A DNA stretch of 64,000 nt from Paenibacillus tyrphae (GCF_000722545.1 NZ_JNVM01000015.1:62001-126000); one strand, 5' to 3'; numbered from the stretch's first letter, positions 16,212-25,839 are shown. The notes: generated by a model from the sequence alone, not told the origin. Numbers and translations are program-made.

Positions 16212-16405
16212 AACCGTCCGCCTCCTCGCCTTCATTAGCCTTATTGTAACACATCGCTTTTCACACAAAAAAACGCTTGCTATGAAATGCATTCCATACG
16301 TTACACTCGGTTCAAGGGATCGTTTCTACCGGCGTGACGGACTTACAGGCGTAACGGTAGCGTCCCGATAAACGGGCTCGAATTGCTCCAAGTTCCATAA
16401 CATAC

Positions 16406-16452
16406 AAAAAGCACAAGCTCTGCCGTATTCTGTCGGCGGGCCTGTGCTTTTT
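16406..16452 (-). terminator. Terminator of the 105-residue protein gene
   Basis: AAAAAGCACA (16406-16415) and TGTGCTTTTT (16443-16452) form a stem with runs of A/T on both sides. On the minus strand the T run follows the stem, 41 bases after the stop codon at 16493. Confidence 0.75.
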
Positions 16453-16492
16453 TTCGCTTAACTGCCTCGGAGCGGCGCGAACCTGCGTCCGG

Positions 16493-16810
16493 TCAGCGGA
16501 CTTGCTTCGGCTGCTCGGTGTTCGATGCGACCACATCCAAGCTTTGCTGCGCTTGGTTCAACTGGTCCTGCACCTGCACGAGCTCTTGTCCGTGATGGTC
16601 GTGGTCCTGCGCCGACATCTGGCTCTGCGCCTTCGCCAGCGCCTGATGTGCCGATTCCAGCTGCGCAAGCGCAGAGGACAGCTTGTGCGGGTCGGACTGA
16701 AGCTGCGCGTGGCGGACGGCCATTTCGGCGTCCTTGGCTACCTGGATCGCTTTCTCCGCGTTGTCGATCACATGCTGGATCGGCATTTGATGCTGGTTGA
16801 CCTGTGTCAT
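16493..16810 (-). CDS. Small Gln/His-rich helical protein
   Basis: This is a 105-residue protein with no signal peptide or membrane span. It is rich in Gln, Ala and His and looks like a long amphipathic helix or coiled coil (SSALAQLESAHQALAKAQSQ), with an acidic His patch (AQDHDHHGQEL) in the middle. I place the start at the ATG at 16810 (MTQVNQHQMP), about 11 bases after GAGG. Two earlier in-frame ATGs have poor spacing. The composition would suit a spore-associated or metal-binding protein, but I do not recognise the family. It is a single gene with its own terminator. Confidence 0.65.
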   Translation of the reverse strand: MTQVNQHQMPIQHVIDNAEKAIQVAKDAEMAVRHAQLQSDPHKLSSALAQLESAHQALAKAQSQMSAQDHDHHGQELVQVQDQLNQAQQSLDVVASNTEQPKQVR

Positions 16811-16907
16811 GTTCGGCATCTTCCTCTCAATCATGCTGGGATGTGCACACGGTTCAACCTTTAAGATGCGCGAAAAGCTCCGGCTTCATTCCTTTTTTGG
16901 AGATACG

Positions 16908-17414
16908 TTACATTCCAGCCCGCTCGTACACCACAAAATCGTAATCGTACGGGTTTTTCTCGTCCTTCACGCCACGCTGCCGCGATACCTCGCGCCATTC
17001 GCCCGGCTCAAGCTCGGGAAAAAGCGTATCCGCCGCGAACCGGTGCGCGATCTCGGTAATGTACAGCCGGTCCGCGAACGGAAGCAGCTGCCGGTACACC
17101 TCCGCGCCGCCGATGACGAACAGCTCCTCGGAAGCCCGGCTTCCGCCGTGGCCGTAGTCGGCCGCCGCCTCCTGCGCGGAATGGACCACCTCGCAGCCCG
17201 CCGCAGCGAATCGGTCGTCCCGGGTCAGCACGACATTGCGCCGTCCGGGCAGGGGCTTGCCGATGGAATCGAACGTCTTCCGGCCCATCAGCACCGTATG
17301 TCCCTTCGTCGTTTGCTTGAAATAAGCCAAATCCGCGGGTAAGCGCCACGGCAGCGTATTGTCGATGCCGATGCCGCGGGCTTCGTCCATCGCGAGTATG
17401 AAAGAAATCGTCAC
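16908..17414 (-). CDS. folA: Dihydrofolate reductase
   Basis: This enzyme reduces dihydrofolate to tetrahydrofolate with NADPH in the cytoplasm, regenerating the cofactor oxidised by thymidylate synthase. The 168-residue protein shows the family core: GIGIDNTLPWRLPADLAYFK with the active-site Asp, VLMGRKTFDSIG and the FVIGGAEVYRQLLP segment. The start is GTG at 17414, 5-6 bases after AAGGAGAGG. The frame is open for another 102 codons upstream, but that part overlaps thyA and has no family similarity. The gene follows thyA by 83 bases and is probably cotranscribed with it. Confidence 0.96.
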   Translation of the reverse strand: MTISFILAMDEARGIGIDNTLPWRLPADLAYFKQTTKGHTVLMGRKTFDSIGKPLPGRRNVVLTRDDRFAAAGCEVVHSAQEAAADYGHGGSRASEELFVIGGAEVYRQLLPFADRLYITEIAHRFAADTLFPELEPGEWREVSRQRGVKDEKNPYDYDFVVYERAGM

Positions 17415-17497
17415 GCAAACCTCTCCTTGCGTATAGTATGCCGCTTTGCGAACCGCAAGCGTCCTTTTTTGCCTAATGATGCCCCCGTACGCTCTCG

Positions 17498-18292
17498 TTA
17501 TACTGCAATCGGCGCTTTGATCGACGGATGACTCTGGTACCCGGCGATCTCGAAATCCTCGAACCGGTAATCGAACAGCGAATCCGGCTTCCGCTTGATC
17601 ACAAGCTGCGGCAGCGGATACGGCTCGCGGGTCAGCTGCAGATTCACCTGCTCTACATGATTGGCGTAAATATGCACGTCCCCGCCCGTCCAGATCAGCT
17701 CGCCCGGCTGCAGATCGCACTGCTGCGCCACCATATGTGTCAGGAACGCATAGCTTGCGATGTTAAACGGCAGCCCGAGAAACGTATCGACCGAACGCAT
17801 GTTGAACAAGCACGACAGCTTGCCGTCCGCGACATAAAACTGGAACGCATAATGGCAAGGCGGCAGCGCCATGTTGTCCACTTCGGCGGGATTCCACGCG
17901 CTGACCAGATGTCTGCGCGAATCGGGATTCCGCTTGATCTGCTCGATCAGCTTAGCGATCTGGTCGATGCTCCGTCCGTCCGGCGCCGGCCACGAACGCC
18001 ACTGCGAGCCGTAGACCGGCCCGAGATCGCCGTTCTCGTCCGCCCACTCGTCCCATATCGTGACGCCGTTCTCTTGCAAGTAGCGGATATTCGTTTCCCC
18101 GCTCAAAAACCACAGCAGCTCGTGCAAGATCGAGCGGATGTGGAGCTTTTTCGTCGTCAACAACGGAAAGCCTTCGGACAGATCAAACCGGAGCTGCCGC
18201 CCGAACACCGAGATGGTCCCCGTTCCGGTCCGGTCCTCCTTGCGCACCCCGCTTGTCATGATGTCCTGCAGCAGATCTAAATATTTTTGCAT
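17498..18292 (-). CDS. thyA: Thymidylate synthase
   Basis: This enzyme converts dUMP to dTMP with methylenetetrahydrofolate, giving dihydrofolate for the adjacent reductase. The 264-residue length matches the classical ThyA of enteric bacteria. The catalytic cysteine is in LPPCHYAFQFYV. Other landmarks are EDRTGTGTISVFG, LHELLWFLSG, RSVDTFLGLPFNIA and DVHIYANHVEQ. I choose the ATG at 18292, 8 bases after GAGG, over the GTG at 18301, which lies inside the ribosome site. A TATAAT box lies on the minus strand at 18324-18329. Confidence 0.97.
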   Translation of the reverse strand: MQKYLDLLQDIMTSGVRKEDRTGTGTISVFGRQLRFDLSEGFPLLTTKKLHIRSILHELLWFLSGETNIRYLQENGVTIWDEWADENGDLGPVYGSQWRSWPAPDGRSIDQIAKLIEQIKRNPDSRRHLVSAWNPAEVDNMALPPCHYAFQFYVADGKLSCLFNMRSVDTFLGLPFNIASYAFLTHMVAQQCDLQPGELIWTGGDVHIYANHVEQVNLQLTREPYPLPQLVIKRKPDSLFDYRFEDFEIAGYQSHPSIKAPIAV

Positions 18293-18323
18293 CGGTTGCA
18301 CCTCGATCGTTCATGATCGTTCT

Positions 18324-18329
18324 ATTATA
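18324..18329 (-). promoter_or_regulatory. Probable -10 box of thyA-folA
   Basis: TATAAT on the minus strand, 31 bases before the thyA ATG. The -35 region is not convincing. Confidence 0.45.
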
Positions 18330-18400
18330 GCAAACTTTCGAGGCCCGCTTCATCAAAAAAAAATATGAATCGCATTCACACCACGATGACAATTATCCGA

Positions 18401-18406
18401 TATAAT
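18401..18406 (+). promoter_or_regulatory. Probable -10 box of the SLH-nucleotidase gene
   Basis: TATAAT on the plus strand, 44 bases before the TTG start. TTCACA at 18375-18380 is 20 bases upstream, longer than the ideal spacing. Confidence 0.4.
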
Positions 18407-18450
18407 AGATTCGATCCCATATATAACCATCGTTTGAGGAGGAAATTCAT

Positions 18451-20634
18451 TTGATCAAGCATTCGTCCCACTGGAAAAAAACCGCCGTCCTATCGGTGCT
18501 CTCCGCATCGCTGCTGAGCGCGCCCGGGCTCTCCGGCGTCCCTTACGCGCTGGCGGCCGAACCGGCGACGGCGACCAAAGCCGCCGATTCGACTCCGGCC
18601 AAATCGGACATGCAGTTGGCCTTCGAGAAAGGAGCGGTCGAAGGATATCCGAACGACACCGACCTGCGCGGCACCCGGCCGGTGACCCGCGCGGAGCTCG
18701 TCACCATGCTGAACCGGGCGGCCAAGCTGGCGAAGAGCGACAAATCGGCACAGCCTTTCTCCGACTTGGAGGCGTGGCAGCTTGAAGCCGTTACCAACGC
18801 TTTAGCCGCCGGCATCGTATCCAAAGGCGACAGCGGCCTCTTCGAGCCGAACCGTCCGGTAACCCGCGAAGAGCTGGCCGTTCTCATCGTGCGCGCGCTT
18901 ACTAAAGGCCAAGCGCCAAAAGTAAACCAGAACGTGCTGAGCTACTTCAAGGACGCCTCCTCCATCAGCGAGTCGTCCCGTCCCTTTGTTGCTTACGGCG
19001 TGCTCGCGGGCTTGTTTGAGCCGAAGCTGGACGGCAATTTCGATCCGAAGGGCTCCGTGACCCGCGACGAAGCGGTCAAGGCGCTGAAACCTGTCCTTTT
19101 CCAAGTTATTGATATTCTTACCACGAACGACATTCACGGCCATATCGAAGTGGGCTTCGACAAGAAGCGCAATCAGGCGCAGGGCGGCATCGAGACGCTT
19201 GGCGGCATCGTCGACGATTTTCGTTCGGTCAATCCCGGCGGGACGGTCGTCGTAGACGGCGGAGACGCATGGCAAGGAACGCTCATCTCCAATACGACGA
19301 ACGGGCAATCCGTCATGGATTCGATGGCTCAGGTCAAATATGACGCCGCTGCCATCGGCAACCATGAGTTCGACTTCAGCCGCAACACGCTGATCGACAA
19401 TATCAAGAAAGCGAAGTTCCCGATTCTCGGAGCCAACATCATCGAAGACAAAACCGGCAAGCGCGTCGACTGGACGCAGCCTTACACCATCGTAGAGAAA
19501 GGCGGGCTGAAGGTTGGCATTATCGGCCTCGCCACGCCGCAGACCAAGACGACGACCAAGTCCACCAATATCGAAGGCTTGACGTTCGCCGATCCGGTTC
19601 CGTACGCGAAGGAGCTGTCGGCCGAGCTGCGCACCAAAGGCGCCGACATCGTCCTGGTGACCTCCCACCTGCCGGGCGAGCAGGACGCGAAATCGCAGCA
19701 AATTATGGGCGAGCTCGTCGATCTGGCGAATGGGACAGGCAACGGTACGCTGGACGCGATCGTCGGGGGCCATTCCCACAAGCGCGTAGCGGGAATCGTG
19801 AACCACATTCCGGTCGTCGAGGCGCAAAGCTGGCTGTACGCCGTCGGCCACATTCAGCTTTATGTCGATAAGGACAACAAAAAAGTCGTTTCCTCGAGCG
19901 CCAGCCTGCTGGAAACGTACACGAATCTGACGACCGCGAACAAAGACGTGCAAAAAACAGTCGCCGACTACCAAGCGAAAATTGCCGAGCAAACCAACAA
20001 GCAAATCGCCGTAGCCTCCGAAAAATGGACGACCCGCTCCTACCGTTATGACGCGAACGGCAATCAGGTGCGCGACGGCGTGACGCCGATCGGCAACTCC
20101 GTCACCGATGCAATGCGCTGGGCCGAGAAATCCGATATCGCCTTCACGAACATCGGCGGGCTGCGCGCGGATATCGAGCCGGGCAAAATAACCTACGGCA
20201 TGATGTTCGAGGTGCTGCCGTTCGGCAACTACAACCGGACCGGCACGATGACCGCTTCCCAGATCAAGACGCTGCTGGAGGTCACGGACCAATATTCCAA
20301 GCTGCCGGCTATGCAATTCTCGGGTCTGAAGGTCGAGTGGGACAACACGAAGCCGCAAGGTCAGAAATACAGCAAAATTACGCTGCTGGACGGCACACCG
20401 ATCTATGTGGACGGGAAGCTGAACGACAGCCGTACCTTCAAAGTGACGACTAACGACTTCATGTCGACCGGCGCCGGGGACGGATTCACGACGTTCGGCG
20501 AAGTGAAGGACTGGAAGGACGGCATGATCATGCTGGACGCCTGGGTCGATTACATGAAAGAGAAGGGCACTTCCGGCCAGCCGCTCTCCCTGCCGAACGA
20601 CGGCCGCGAAATCCGGCTGGATCTGAAAAAATAA
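18451..20634 (+). CDS. S-layer-anchored 5'-nucleotidase / metallophosphoesterase
   Basis: This is a secreted enzyme that would dephosphorylate nucleotides at the cell surface. Of 727 residues, the first 36 or so are a signal peptide. Three SLH domains (about 45-205) bind wall polymers. A UshA-type metallophosphoesterase follows, with metal-binding motifs TTNDIHGH, GDAWQGT, GNHEFDFS and GGHSHK. The C-terminal substrate domain shows GNSVTDAMRW and IGGLRADIEPGKI. SLH at the N terminus is less usual than at the C terminus but common in Paenibacillus. The start is TTG at 18451 with GAGGAGG about 8 bases upstream. It may feed nucleosides to an importer such as the nup system at 40038. Confidence 0.93.
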   Translation: MIKHSSHWKKTAVLSVLSASLLSAPGLSGVPYALAAEPATATKAADSTPAKSDMQLAFEKGAVEGYPNDTDLRGTRPVTRAELVTMLNRAAKLAKSDKSAQPFSDLEAWQLEAVTNALAAGIVSKGDSGLFEPNRPVTREELAVLIVRALTKGQAPKVNQNVLSYFKDASSISESSRPFVAYGVLAGLFEPKLDGNFDPKGSVTRDEAVKALKPVLFQVIDILTTNDIHGHIEVGFDKKRNQAQGGIETLGGIVDDFRSVNPGGTVVVDGGDAWQGTLISNTTNGQSVMDSMAQVKYDAAAIGNHEFDFSRNTLIDNIKKAKFPILGANIIEDKTGKRVDWTQPYTIVEKGGLKVGIIGLATPQTKTTTKSTNIEGLTFADPVPYAKELSAELRTKGADIVLVTSHLPGEQDAKSQQIMGELVDLANGTGNGTLDAIVGGHSHKRVAGIVNHIPVVEAQSWLYAVGHIQLYVDKDNKKVVSSSASLLETYTNLTTANKDVQKTVADYQAKIAEQTNKQIAVASEKWTTRSYRYDANGNQVRDGVTPIGNSVTDAMRWAEKSDIAFTNIGGLRADIEPGKITYGMMFEVLPFGNYNRTGTMTASQIKTLLEVTDQYSKLPAMQFSGLKVEWDNTKPQGQKYSKITLLDGTPIYVDGKLNDSRTFKVTTNDFMSTGAGDGFTTFGEVKDWKDGMIMLDAWVDYMKEKGTSGQPLSLPNDGREIRLDLKK

Positions 20635-20649
20635 CGTCACTATACAAGG

Positions 20650-20690
20650 AAACCCGCAGGCCCTGGCTCGTTCAGGTCTGCGGGTTTTAT
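20650..20690. terminator. Bidirectional terminator
   Basis: AAACCCGCAG (20650-20659) pairs with CTGCGGGTTT (20678-20687), followed by TTAT. It overlaps the stop codon of the convergent GGDEF-EAL gene. Confidence 0.85.
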
Positions 20691-22975
20691 TGCTTCACCT
20701 TATCCCGTACAGCGGATAATTCGTCAGGCAGCAGCGGCTTATAAAAGTAATAGCCTTGAATCGTACAGTCGTCGATCGTTTGAAGCAGCTTCACCTGCTC
20801 CTCCGTCTCCACCCCTTCGACGACGACCGATAAATTCAGGCTCCGGGCCATAGCCATAATCGCTTTGACAATGCCGGCATGCCCTTCGTTCTCGGCCATT
20901 TCTCCGACGAACGACTGCGCGATTTTGAGCGAATCGACCTGAAACGTCCGCAAATAGCCGAGCGACGAATACCCCGTACCGAAATCGTCCATCGAGATTT
21001 GCAGCCCCAACGCTTTAAGGCGCAGCAGCGTATCGGTCGTTTCCTTCGTATTCTGCAGCGCGACGCCTTCCGTAATTTCGATAATGAGCCGGCTGGCGGC
21101 CATTCCCGTTTCCTTCAAAATACCGGCCACCTTGTCTACGAAGCCGTCCTGCACGAGCTGTCTGGGCGAGACGTTCACCGCAATTTTCAGCGGCGCCCTC
21201 CCTTCCCTCTCCCACTGAACGGCCTGCCTGCAAGCTGTCCGAATGACCCAATCGCCGATCGGCACAATCAAGCCGGTATCCTCGGCAAGCGGCACAAAAT
21301 CTGATGGCGGCACCAGTTGCCCGTCCGCTTTCCTCCAGCGTAGCAGCGCTTCCGCTCCGACGATCGTCAATTCCTTAGAGCATACCTGCGGCTGATAACA
21401 CAAAAACAGCTCGTCATGATCCAGCGCATGCCGCAGCGCGCGCTCCATCAGAATACTTCTCAGCATGCCGTCCTTCAGCGTCGGCGTAAAGAACCGGAAC
21501 CGGCCTCCGCCAAGCTCCTTGGCTTGATACATGGCCGCATCCGCATGCTTCATCAGGTCGGCTATGGACAGGCCGTCTTCCGGGTAGACCGCAATGCCGA
21601 TACTGGTTGAGGTCTGAATCTCGTGGACCCTTACCTTGAAAGGCTCGGCGACGGCCCGAAGAATCGATTCCGCAAGCGCTTGCGCTTGCCGGGAAGAGGC
21701 CAGAGGCCCGGTCAGGATTGTAAATTCGTCGCCCCCTTGACGGGCGACGATGTAATTCTCCGGAACGATTCCCCGAATCCGTTCCGCCACTTGACGAATT
21801 AATTCGTCGCCTGTCACATGGCCCAGGCTGTCATTTATGTATTTGAAACGGTCCAGATCGAGAAACAGCACCGCAAGCGGCTGTCCGTCCTGCGAGGCGT
21901 GCTCGATCGCTTCCTGCGCCTTCCGCTCGAACAAGCGCTTGTTCGGAAGCCCGGACAAGTCGTCATGCGTTGCGAGAAACTCGCTTTTTTCAAGCATTTG
22001 CTTGAGCCGGTTGACCAGCCTTTCATTCTCCAGAAGCATGGAGATTTGGCGCACGAGGATCAGGACGGTAACCATGACCGTTCCTATCACGACAGCGTCC
22101 GGCTGATCGATGTGGCGAAGCATTAACAAGAATAAGATCGCGAAGCCGACGTAAGGAAAAAGCAAACGCAGCAGACGGGCGCAGGCGACAAAGCGCGGCT
22201 CCGGCGCAGGCCGGTCATTGGGGTGGGAAGCATGCCAGCCCGCGAAGCCGTATGCGAATAGCCCCGCGCTCCACAGCAGGTCGTACCACTGCCCTCCCTG
22301 ATATTTTCCCGAGATCACGTCGAGCACATAAATCGTATCCCCGGCGATAAAGACGACGAACCCGAAGGTGATCAAGGCAAGCACCCGCCGGTCGAACAAA
22401 GGCGTATAAGCAAAATGAAGGACAAATAGGGAAAGCAATATCCCGAAATCCGCTATCGGGTACGACAGAACCGCCACCTGACCGAATCCGTCGGGACTGG
22501 ACAGAATCTTCTGCAGGTTGGGACTGATGACGAACTCCCAGCTTACCGTACCGACGATCAGCAGAATCATGATACAGTCGAAGAGAAACCGGATGCCTTG
22601 CGAAATGCTTTTTTCCCGGAATAACAAATAAAACAAAGCGGCAAAAAACAGGCCGGTCTGCAAGTTCCAGAACAGGTCGGCTAAACTGATCGTCGGAGGA
22701 TGGACTAGTAGCACCCAAGCATAGAAGGACCAGACCAGTTGCCCCAGCAAATAGAAACAGGCGCCCGCAGTCATCAGCAGCCAGAACATTCCCGCGCTGC
22801 CTCGCTGGGTATGATAAGTCCTCAGCAGCATCGCAAGCGAAGCGGCAGGCGGAATGACCTCCCATAGCAGGAAAAAGCGGGCACCCGCCCCAAAGCCCCA
22901 TTTTGCCGCAGCGAATACCGCAAAATAAACCGCTATCACCGCGATCATCGGTTTACGCCAAGCGATCCAGTTCAT
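20687..22975 (-). CDS. Membrane GGDEF-EAL protein (cyclic di-GMP turnover)
   Basis: This is a 762-residue inner-membrane protein for making and/or breaking cyclic di-GMP. The N-terminal 320 residues hold about nine hydrophobic spans with no sensor domain I can name. The GGDEF domain keeps its catalytic signature (ARQGGDEFTIL) and the EAL domain keeps EALLRW and DDFGTGYSSLGYL, so both activities may be intact. No clear RxxD inhibitory site precedes GGDEF. I choose the ATG at 22975, 9 bases after GAGG; two upstream in-frame ATGs have poor spacing. It stands alone between a terminator and the divergent germination operon. Confidence 0.93.
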   Translation of the reverse strand: MNWIAWRKPMIAVIAVYFAVFAAAKWGFGAGARFFLLWEVIPPAASLAMLLRTYHTQRGSAGMFWLLMTAGACFYLLGQLVWSFYAWVLLVHPPTISLADLFWNLQTGLFFAALFYLLFREKSISQGIRFLFDCIMILLIVGTVSWEFVISPNLQKILSSPDGFGQVAVLSYPIADFGILLSLFVLHFAYTPLFDRRVLALITFGFVVFIAGDTIYVLDVISGKYQGGQWYDLLWSAGLFAYGFAGWHASHPNDRPAPEPRFVACARLLRLLFPYVGFAILFLLMLRHIDQPDAVVIGTVMVTVLILVRQISMLLENERLVNRLKQMLEKSEFLATHDDLSGLPNKRLFERKAQEAIEHASQDGQPLAVLFLDLDRFKYINDSLGHVTGDELIRQVAERIRGIVPENYIVARQGGDEFTILTGPLASSRQAQALAESILRAVAEPFKVRVHEIQTSTSIGIAVYPEDGLSIADLMKHADAAMYQAKELGGGRFRFFTPTLKDGMLRSILMERALRHALDHDELFLCYQPQVCSKELTIVGAEALLRWRKADGQLVPPSDFVPLAEDTGLIVPIGDWVIRTACRQAVQWEREGRAPLKIAVNVSPRQLVQDGFVDKVAGILKETGMAASRLIIEITEGVALQNTKETTDTLLRLKALGLQISMDDFGTGYSSLGYLRTFQVDSLKIAQSFVGEMAENEGHAGIVKAIMAMARSLNLSVVVEGVETEEQVKLLQTIDDCTIQGYYFYKPLLPDELSAVRDKVKQ

Positions 22976-23138
22976 AACCATCCGCCTCATCTCATTGTTG
23001 TATCGCATATAGATGCCAAGGGAAGCGCTGCACAAGCCTAAGCCTTAACGATAAATTAATTATAAATTAATCATCGGGTAATTCGAACTAATTCTTTAGT
23101 ACTAATTACACGAAAAAATAGACATCCCTTGCCATCTC

Positions 23139-23168
23139 GCATAGAAATCATTCGGATGGATGAAAATA
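23139..23168 (+). promoter_or_regulatory. Candidate sigma-G promoter of germination operon 1
   Basis: GCATA (23139-23143) matches the forespore sigma-G -35 consensus GMATR. Exactly 18 bases later is GAAAATA (23162-23168), which matches four of six defined positions of CATnMTA. This is the expected class for germinant-receptor genes. The predicted start of transcription is about 20 bases before the coding start. Confidence 0.4.
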
Positions 23169-23188
23169 ATGTCAAAGCGTAAAAGGGG

Positions 23189-24646
23189 ATGGAAACCGCC
23201 TTGAAGCCTTCCAACGATGCCTCGGCCGAAGCTTCTATCCGGATTCAGCAAGCGCTGCGCGAATGCGCCGATGTGGTTGTTCAATCGATACATGCCTGCG
23301 GAACGATTTCCTGCACTTGGATTTACATCTCCTCGATTGTAGATCATCAGGTGCTGCAATCCGAAATCTTCGCCCTGCTGAAGCCTCGTCCGGAGCCTGT
23401 AACAAGCGAGCGTTTATTTTCCTTGCTTTGCGAAGGCTCCCTCCTGTCCTCTCCGGTCACCATAACGGAGGATGAGTCGGCTGCGGTTCAGGCCCTCCTG
23501 CATGGGTCCGCCGTGCTGCTGATTCACGGAAGGCGCGAGCTTTGTCTGGTTCCGATCAAAAAATATACAAGCCGCGCCGTCACTGAGCCGAAAAACGAAA
23601 ATGTCATCGTCGGCCCGCAGGAAGCTTTTATTGAGAATTTGGATGCGAACTTATCCTTGCTGCGGCATATCATCAAGCATCCCTCGCTCAAGATTGAGCG
23701 CCACATTGTAGGAGAGTATACCCAAACCGCCGTCTGCATCGTTTATATCGAAGGCTTGCTCAAGCCCGGTCTGCTGGAGCACGTGCGCGAAAAGCTCAAC
23801 GGCATCAAGCTGGACGGCATTCTTGGTATAAACTACTTGGCCGAGCATTTGGAATCGGCGCCTTATTCGCCTTTCCCCCAGATTCAGTTCACGGAGCGGC
23901 CCGATACGCTTGCCGCGGCGCTGCTGGAAGGAAGGATCGGCGTGATTGCGGACGGTACGCCGCTAACTTTGGTAGCACCGGTTACTTTCTTTTCGCTGAT
24001 GCAATCGGCGGAGGACTATTTCCAGCGCTATTTTGCCGCCACTTGGATCCGGTGGATCCGGTATTTTTTCACCGTCATTTCGTTTTTGCTGCCATCGACC
24101 TATGTCGCGGTAACGACGTTTCATCCGGAGATGATCCCGGCCAATTTGCTGACGACCATCGCCGCATCCAGAGAGAACATTCCTTTTCCCGCCCTGGTAG
24201 AGGCGCTCATGATGGAAATCGCCTTTGAAGGACTGCGCGAGGCGGGCATCCGGATTCCGAGGCCGATCGGCCAAACGGTGTCCATTATCGGAGCGATCGT
24301 CATCGGCCAGGCGGCCGTTCAGGCGGGCATCGTTTCCGCGCCCATGGTTATCGTCGTATCGATGACAGGCATCGCGTCGTTCATTATCCCGCATTTCGAG
24401 CTGGGGCTCTCGTTTCGGCTGCTGCGGTTTCCCATCATGCTTCTCGGCGGGGCGCTGGGTCTGTTCGGCGTCATTATCGGGGTATTTTTGATTTACTGGC
24501 ATCTCGTCACCCTCCGCTCGTTGGGCGTCCCTTATATGCAGCCGTTTGCCCCGCTCGTCTTCAGCCAGTGGAAGGACGCCATGGTACGCGCGCCATGGAC
24601 CAGGCTCAAGAACAGCCCGGCCGGCTACTCTAAAAAACAAAGGTGA
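23189..24646 (+). CDS. Spore germination receptor subunit A (GerA family)
   Basis: This is the A subunit of a nutrient-germinant receptor in the inner membrane of the spore. The 485 residues have a soluble N-terminal part of about 270 residues (VIVGPQEAFIENLDANLSLL) and a C-terminal membrane part with about five spans, including FPALVEALMMEIAFEGLREA and the IPRPIGQTVSIIGAIVIG stretch typical of the family. The ATG at 23189 has AAAGGGG immediately before it, very close. A TTG at 23201 would have better spacing, so the true start may be four codons later. It overlaps the reach of the next gene and heads the order A-C-small-B. Confidence 0.93.
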   Translation: METALKPSNDASAEASIRIQQALRECADVVVQSIHACGTISCTWIYISSIVDHQVLQSEIFALLKPRPEPVTSERLFSLLCEGSLLSSPVTITEDESAAVQALLHGSAVLLIHGRRELCLVPIKKYTSRAVTEPKNENVIVGPQEAFIENLDANLSLLRHIIKHPSLKIERHIVGEYTQTAVCIVYIEGLLKPGLLEHVREKLNGIKLDGILGINYLAEHLESAPYSPFPQIQFTERPDTLAAALLEGRIGVIADGTPLTLVAPVTFFSLMQSAEDYFQRYFAATWIRWIRYFFTVISFLLPSTYVAVTTFHPEMIPANLLTTIAASRENIPFPALVEALMMEIAFEGLREAGIRIPRPIGQTVSIIGAIVIGQAAVQAGIVSAPMVIVVSMTGIASFIIPHFELGLSFRLLRFPIMLLGGALGLFGVIIGVFLIYWHLVTLRSLGVPYMQPFAPLVFSQWKDAMVRAPWTRLKNSPAGYSKKQR

Positions 24647-24651
24647 AGCTT

Positions 24652-25833
24652 ATGCGGCCGATTTGGCGAACGTTCATGATCTCGACTGCCGTATGCACGC
24701 TGCTTACCGGCTGCTGGTCCAAGATCGAAATTAACGACCGGACTTTCGTCTCCGGTTTTTTCGTAGACCGCTCCGCTGTTCCGGGTGAAGTGGAGCTGAC
24801 CATCACGACTATGCTTCCGAACCGGTTAACGTCCGGGCAGCAGTCCGGAGGCGGCAGCGAGAAAGGGACGCCGTATGCGTCGGTCACGAAGTCGGCCAAA
24901 ACGCTTCCCTTTGCCTTGCAGCGCATCCAAGCGGACTTGACGCGTAAAATTTCGTGGGGGCTTACCCGAATCGTCGTGGTTGGCCGCGACTACGCCGAAC
25001 AGGGACTGGACGACCTGCTCGAATGGGTGGACCGCGAACCGACGTTTCATTTGCGGACTTACATTTTGATCGCGGAAGGCAAAGCCAAGGAAATTATCCG
25101 GCTCACACCGGTATACGAACGCTCGCCTTCCGAGGTGCTGCGAGAGTTTGTCAACCAACATACGCTGCTGAATACCAATCTCCGGGATCTGCTTGATGCG
25201 AGCTACAGCGGCCGCGATTTTGCGATCACTGCACTGACGTTCGGCAGCTTCCCGATGGTCAGCGAGCAGAATCGGATCAGCCCTTGGGCGGGCACGAACG
25301 GAGCGGCCTTATTCCGCAATGGCAAGCTGATCGGCTTCGTGACCGCAGAAGAAGCGCGAATGCTGGCTTGGGTCAAGAGTTGGCTGCGCGCCCCCGTCTT
25401 TTCGGTTCCGGTCGGAGACGGCAAGGATAAAGGTTCGGCAAGCGTTGTGTTTTCCATGACCAGGGCCTCCATTGTTCCCGTTTTTCAAGCGCGGTCGATC
25501 CGGTTTCGGATCAAGCTCTACGGGGAAGCTACGTTGCTCAACGCGGAGATGAAGGAAGACATTACCAAACCTGCTGTGCTCCATCGTACGGAAAGACAAA
25601 TCAGCCAATATTTGGCAGACCATCTTCAGCGGGCCTTAGCTCAAACGAAAAAGCTCGGCTCCGATGCTTTGCAGCTCGGAGCATACGTCGAATGGCAACG
25701 GCCCAAGCAGTGGGAACAGCTTCAAAAGGAATGGAGAGCGTACTACAAAACGAACGTCGATTTTGATATCGAAGCGGACGTCGTAATTAAATCGTTCGGT
25801 TCGGAGACGACATCGGTACAAAGAAAGCGGTGA
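24652..25833 (+). CDS. Spore germination receptor lipoprotein C (GerAC family)
   Basis: This is the lipoprotein subunit of the germinant receptor, on the outer face of the spore inner membrane. Its signal ends in the lipobox LLTGC (ISTAVCTLLTGCWSKIEIND). The 393-residue length fits the GerAC family. Family landmarks are FVSGFFVDRSA near the start and FRIKLYGEATL plus a C-terminal domain. I choose the ATG at 24652, six bases after AAAGGTG, over the GTG at 24643 that overlaps the previous stop codon. It lies within operon 1, followed six bases later by a small membrane gene. Confidence 0.92.
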   Translation: MRPIWRTFMISTAVCTLLTGCWSKIEINDRTFVSGFFVDRSAVPGEVELTITTMLPNRLTSGQQSGGGSEKGTPYASVTKSAKTLPFALQRIQADLTRKISWGLTRIVVVGRDYAEQGLDDLLEWVDREPTFHLRTYILIAEGKAKEIIRLTPVYERSPSEVLREFVNQHTLLNTNLRDLLDASYSGRDFAITALTFGSFPMVSEQNRISPWAGTNGAALFRNGKLIGFVTAEEARMLAWVKSWLRAPVFSVPVGDGKDKGSASVVFSMTRASIVPVFQARSIRFRIKLYGEATLLNAEMKEDITKPAVLHRTERQISQYLADHLQRALAQTKKLGSDALQLGAYVEWQRPKQWEQLQKEWRAYYKTNVDFDIEADVVIKSFGSETTSVQRKR

Positions 25834-25839
25834 TCGTTC

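Noticed and set aside
17415..17720. 102-codon N-terminal extension of the dihydrofolate reductase frame
   Set aside because: It overlaps thyA, has no similarity to the reductase family and precedes the strong ribosome site and GTG at 17414.
18802..20640. 612-codon open frame antisense to the SLH-nucleotidase gene
   Set aside because: It mirrors a gene with clear SLH and phosphoesterase motifs. The antisense translation is Arg/Val-rich without domains and overlaps the terminator.
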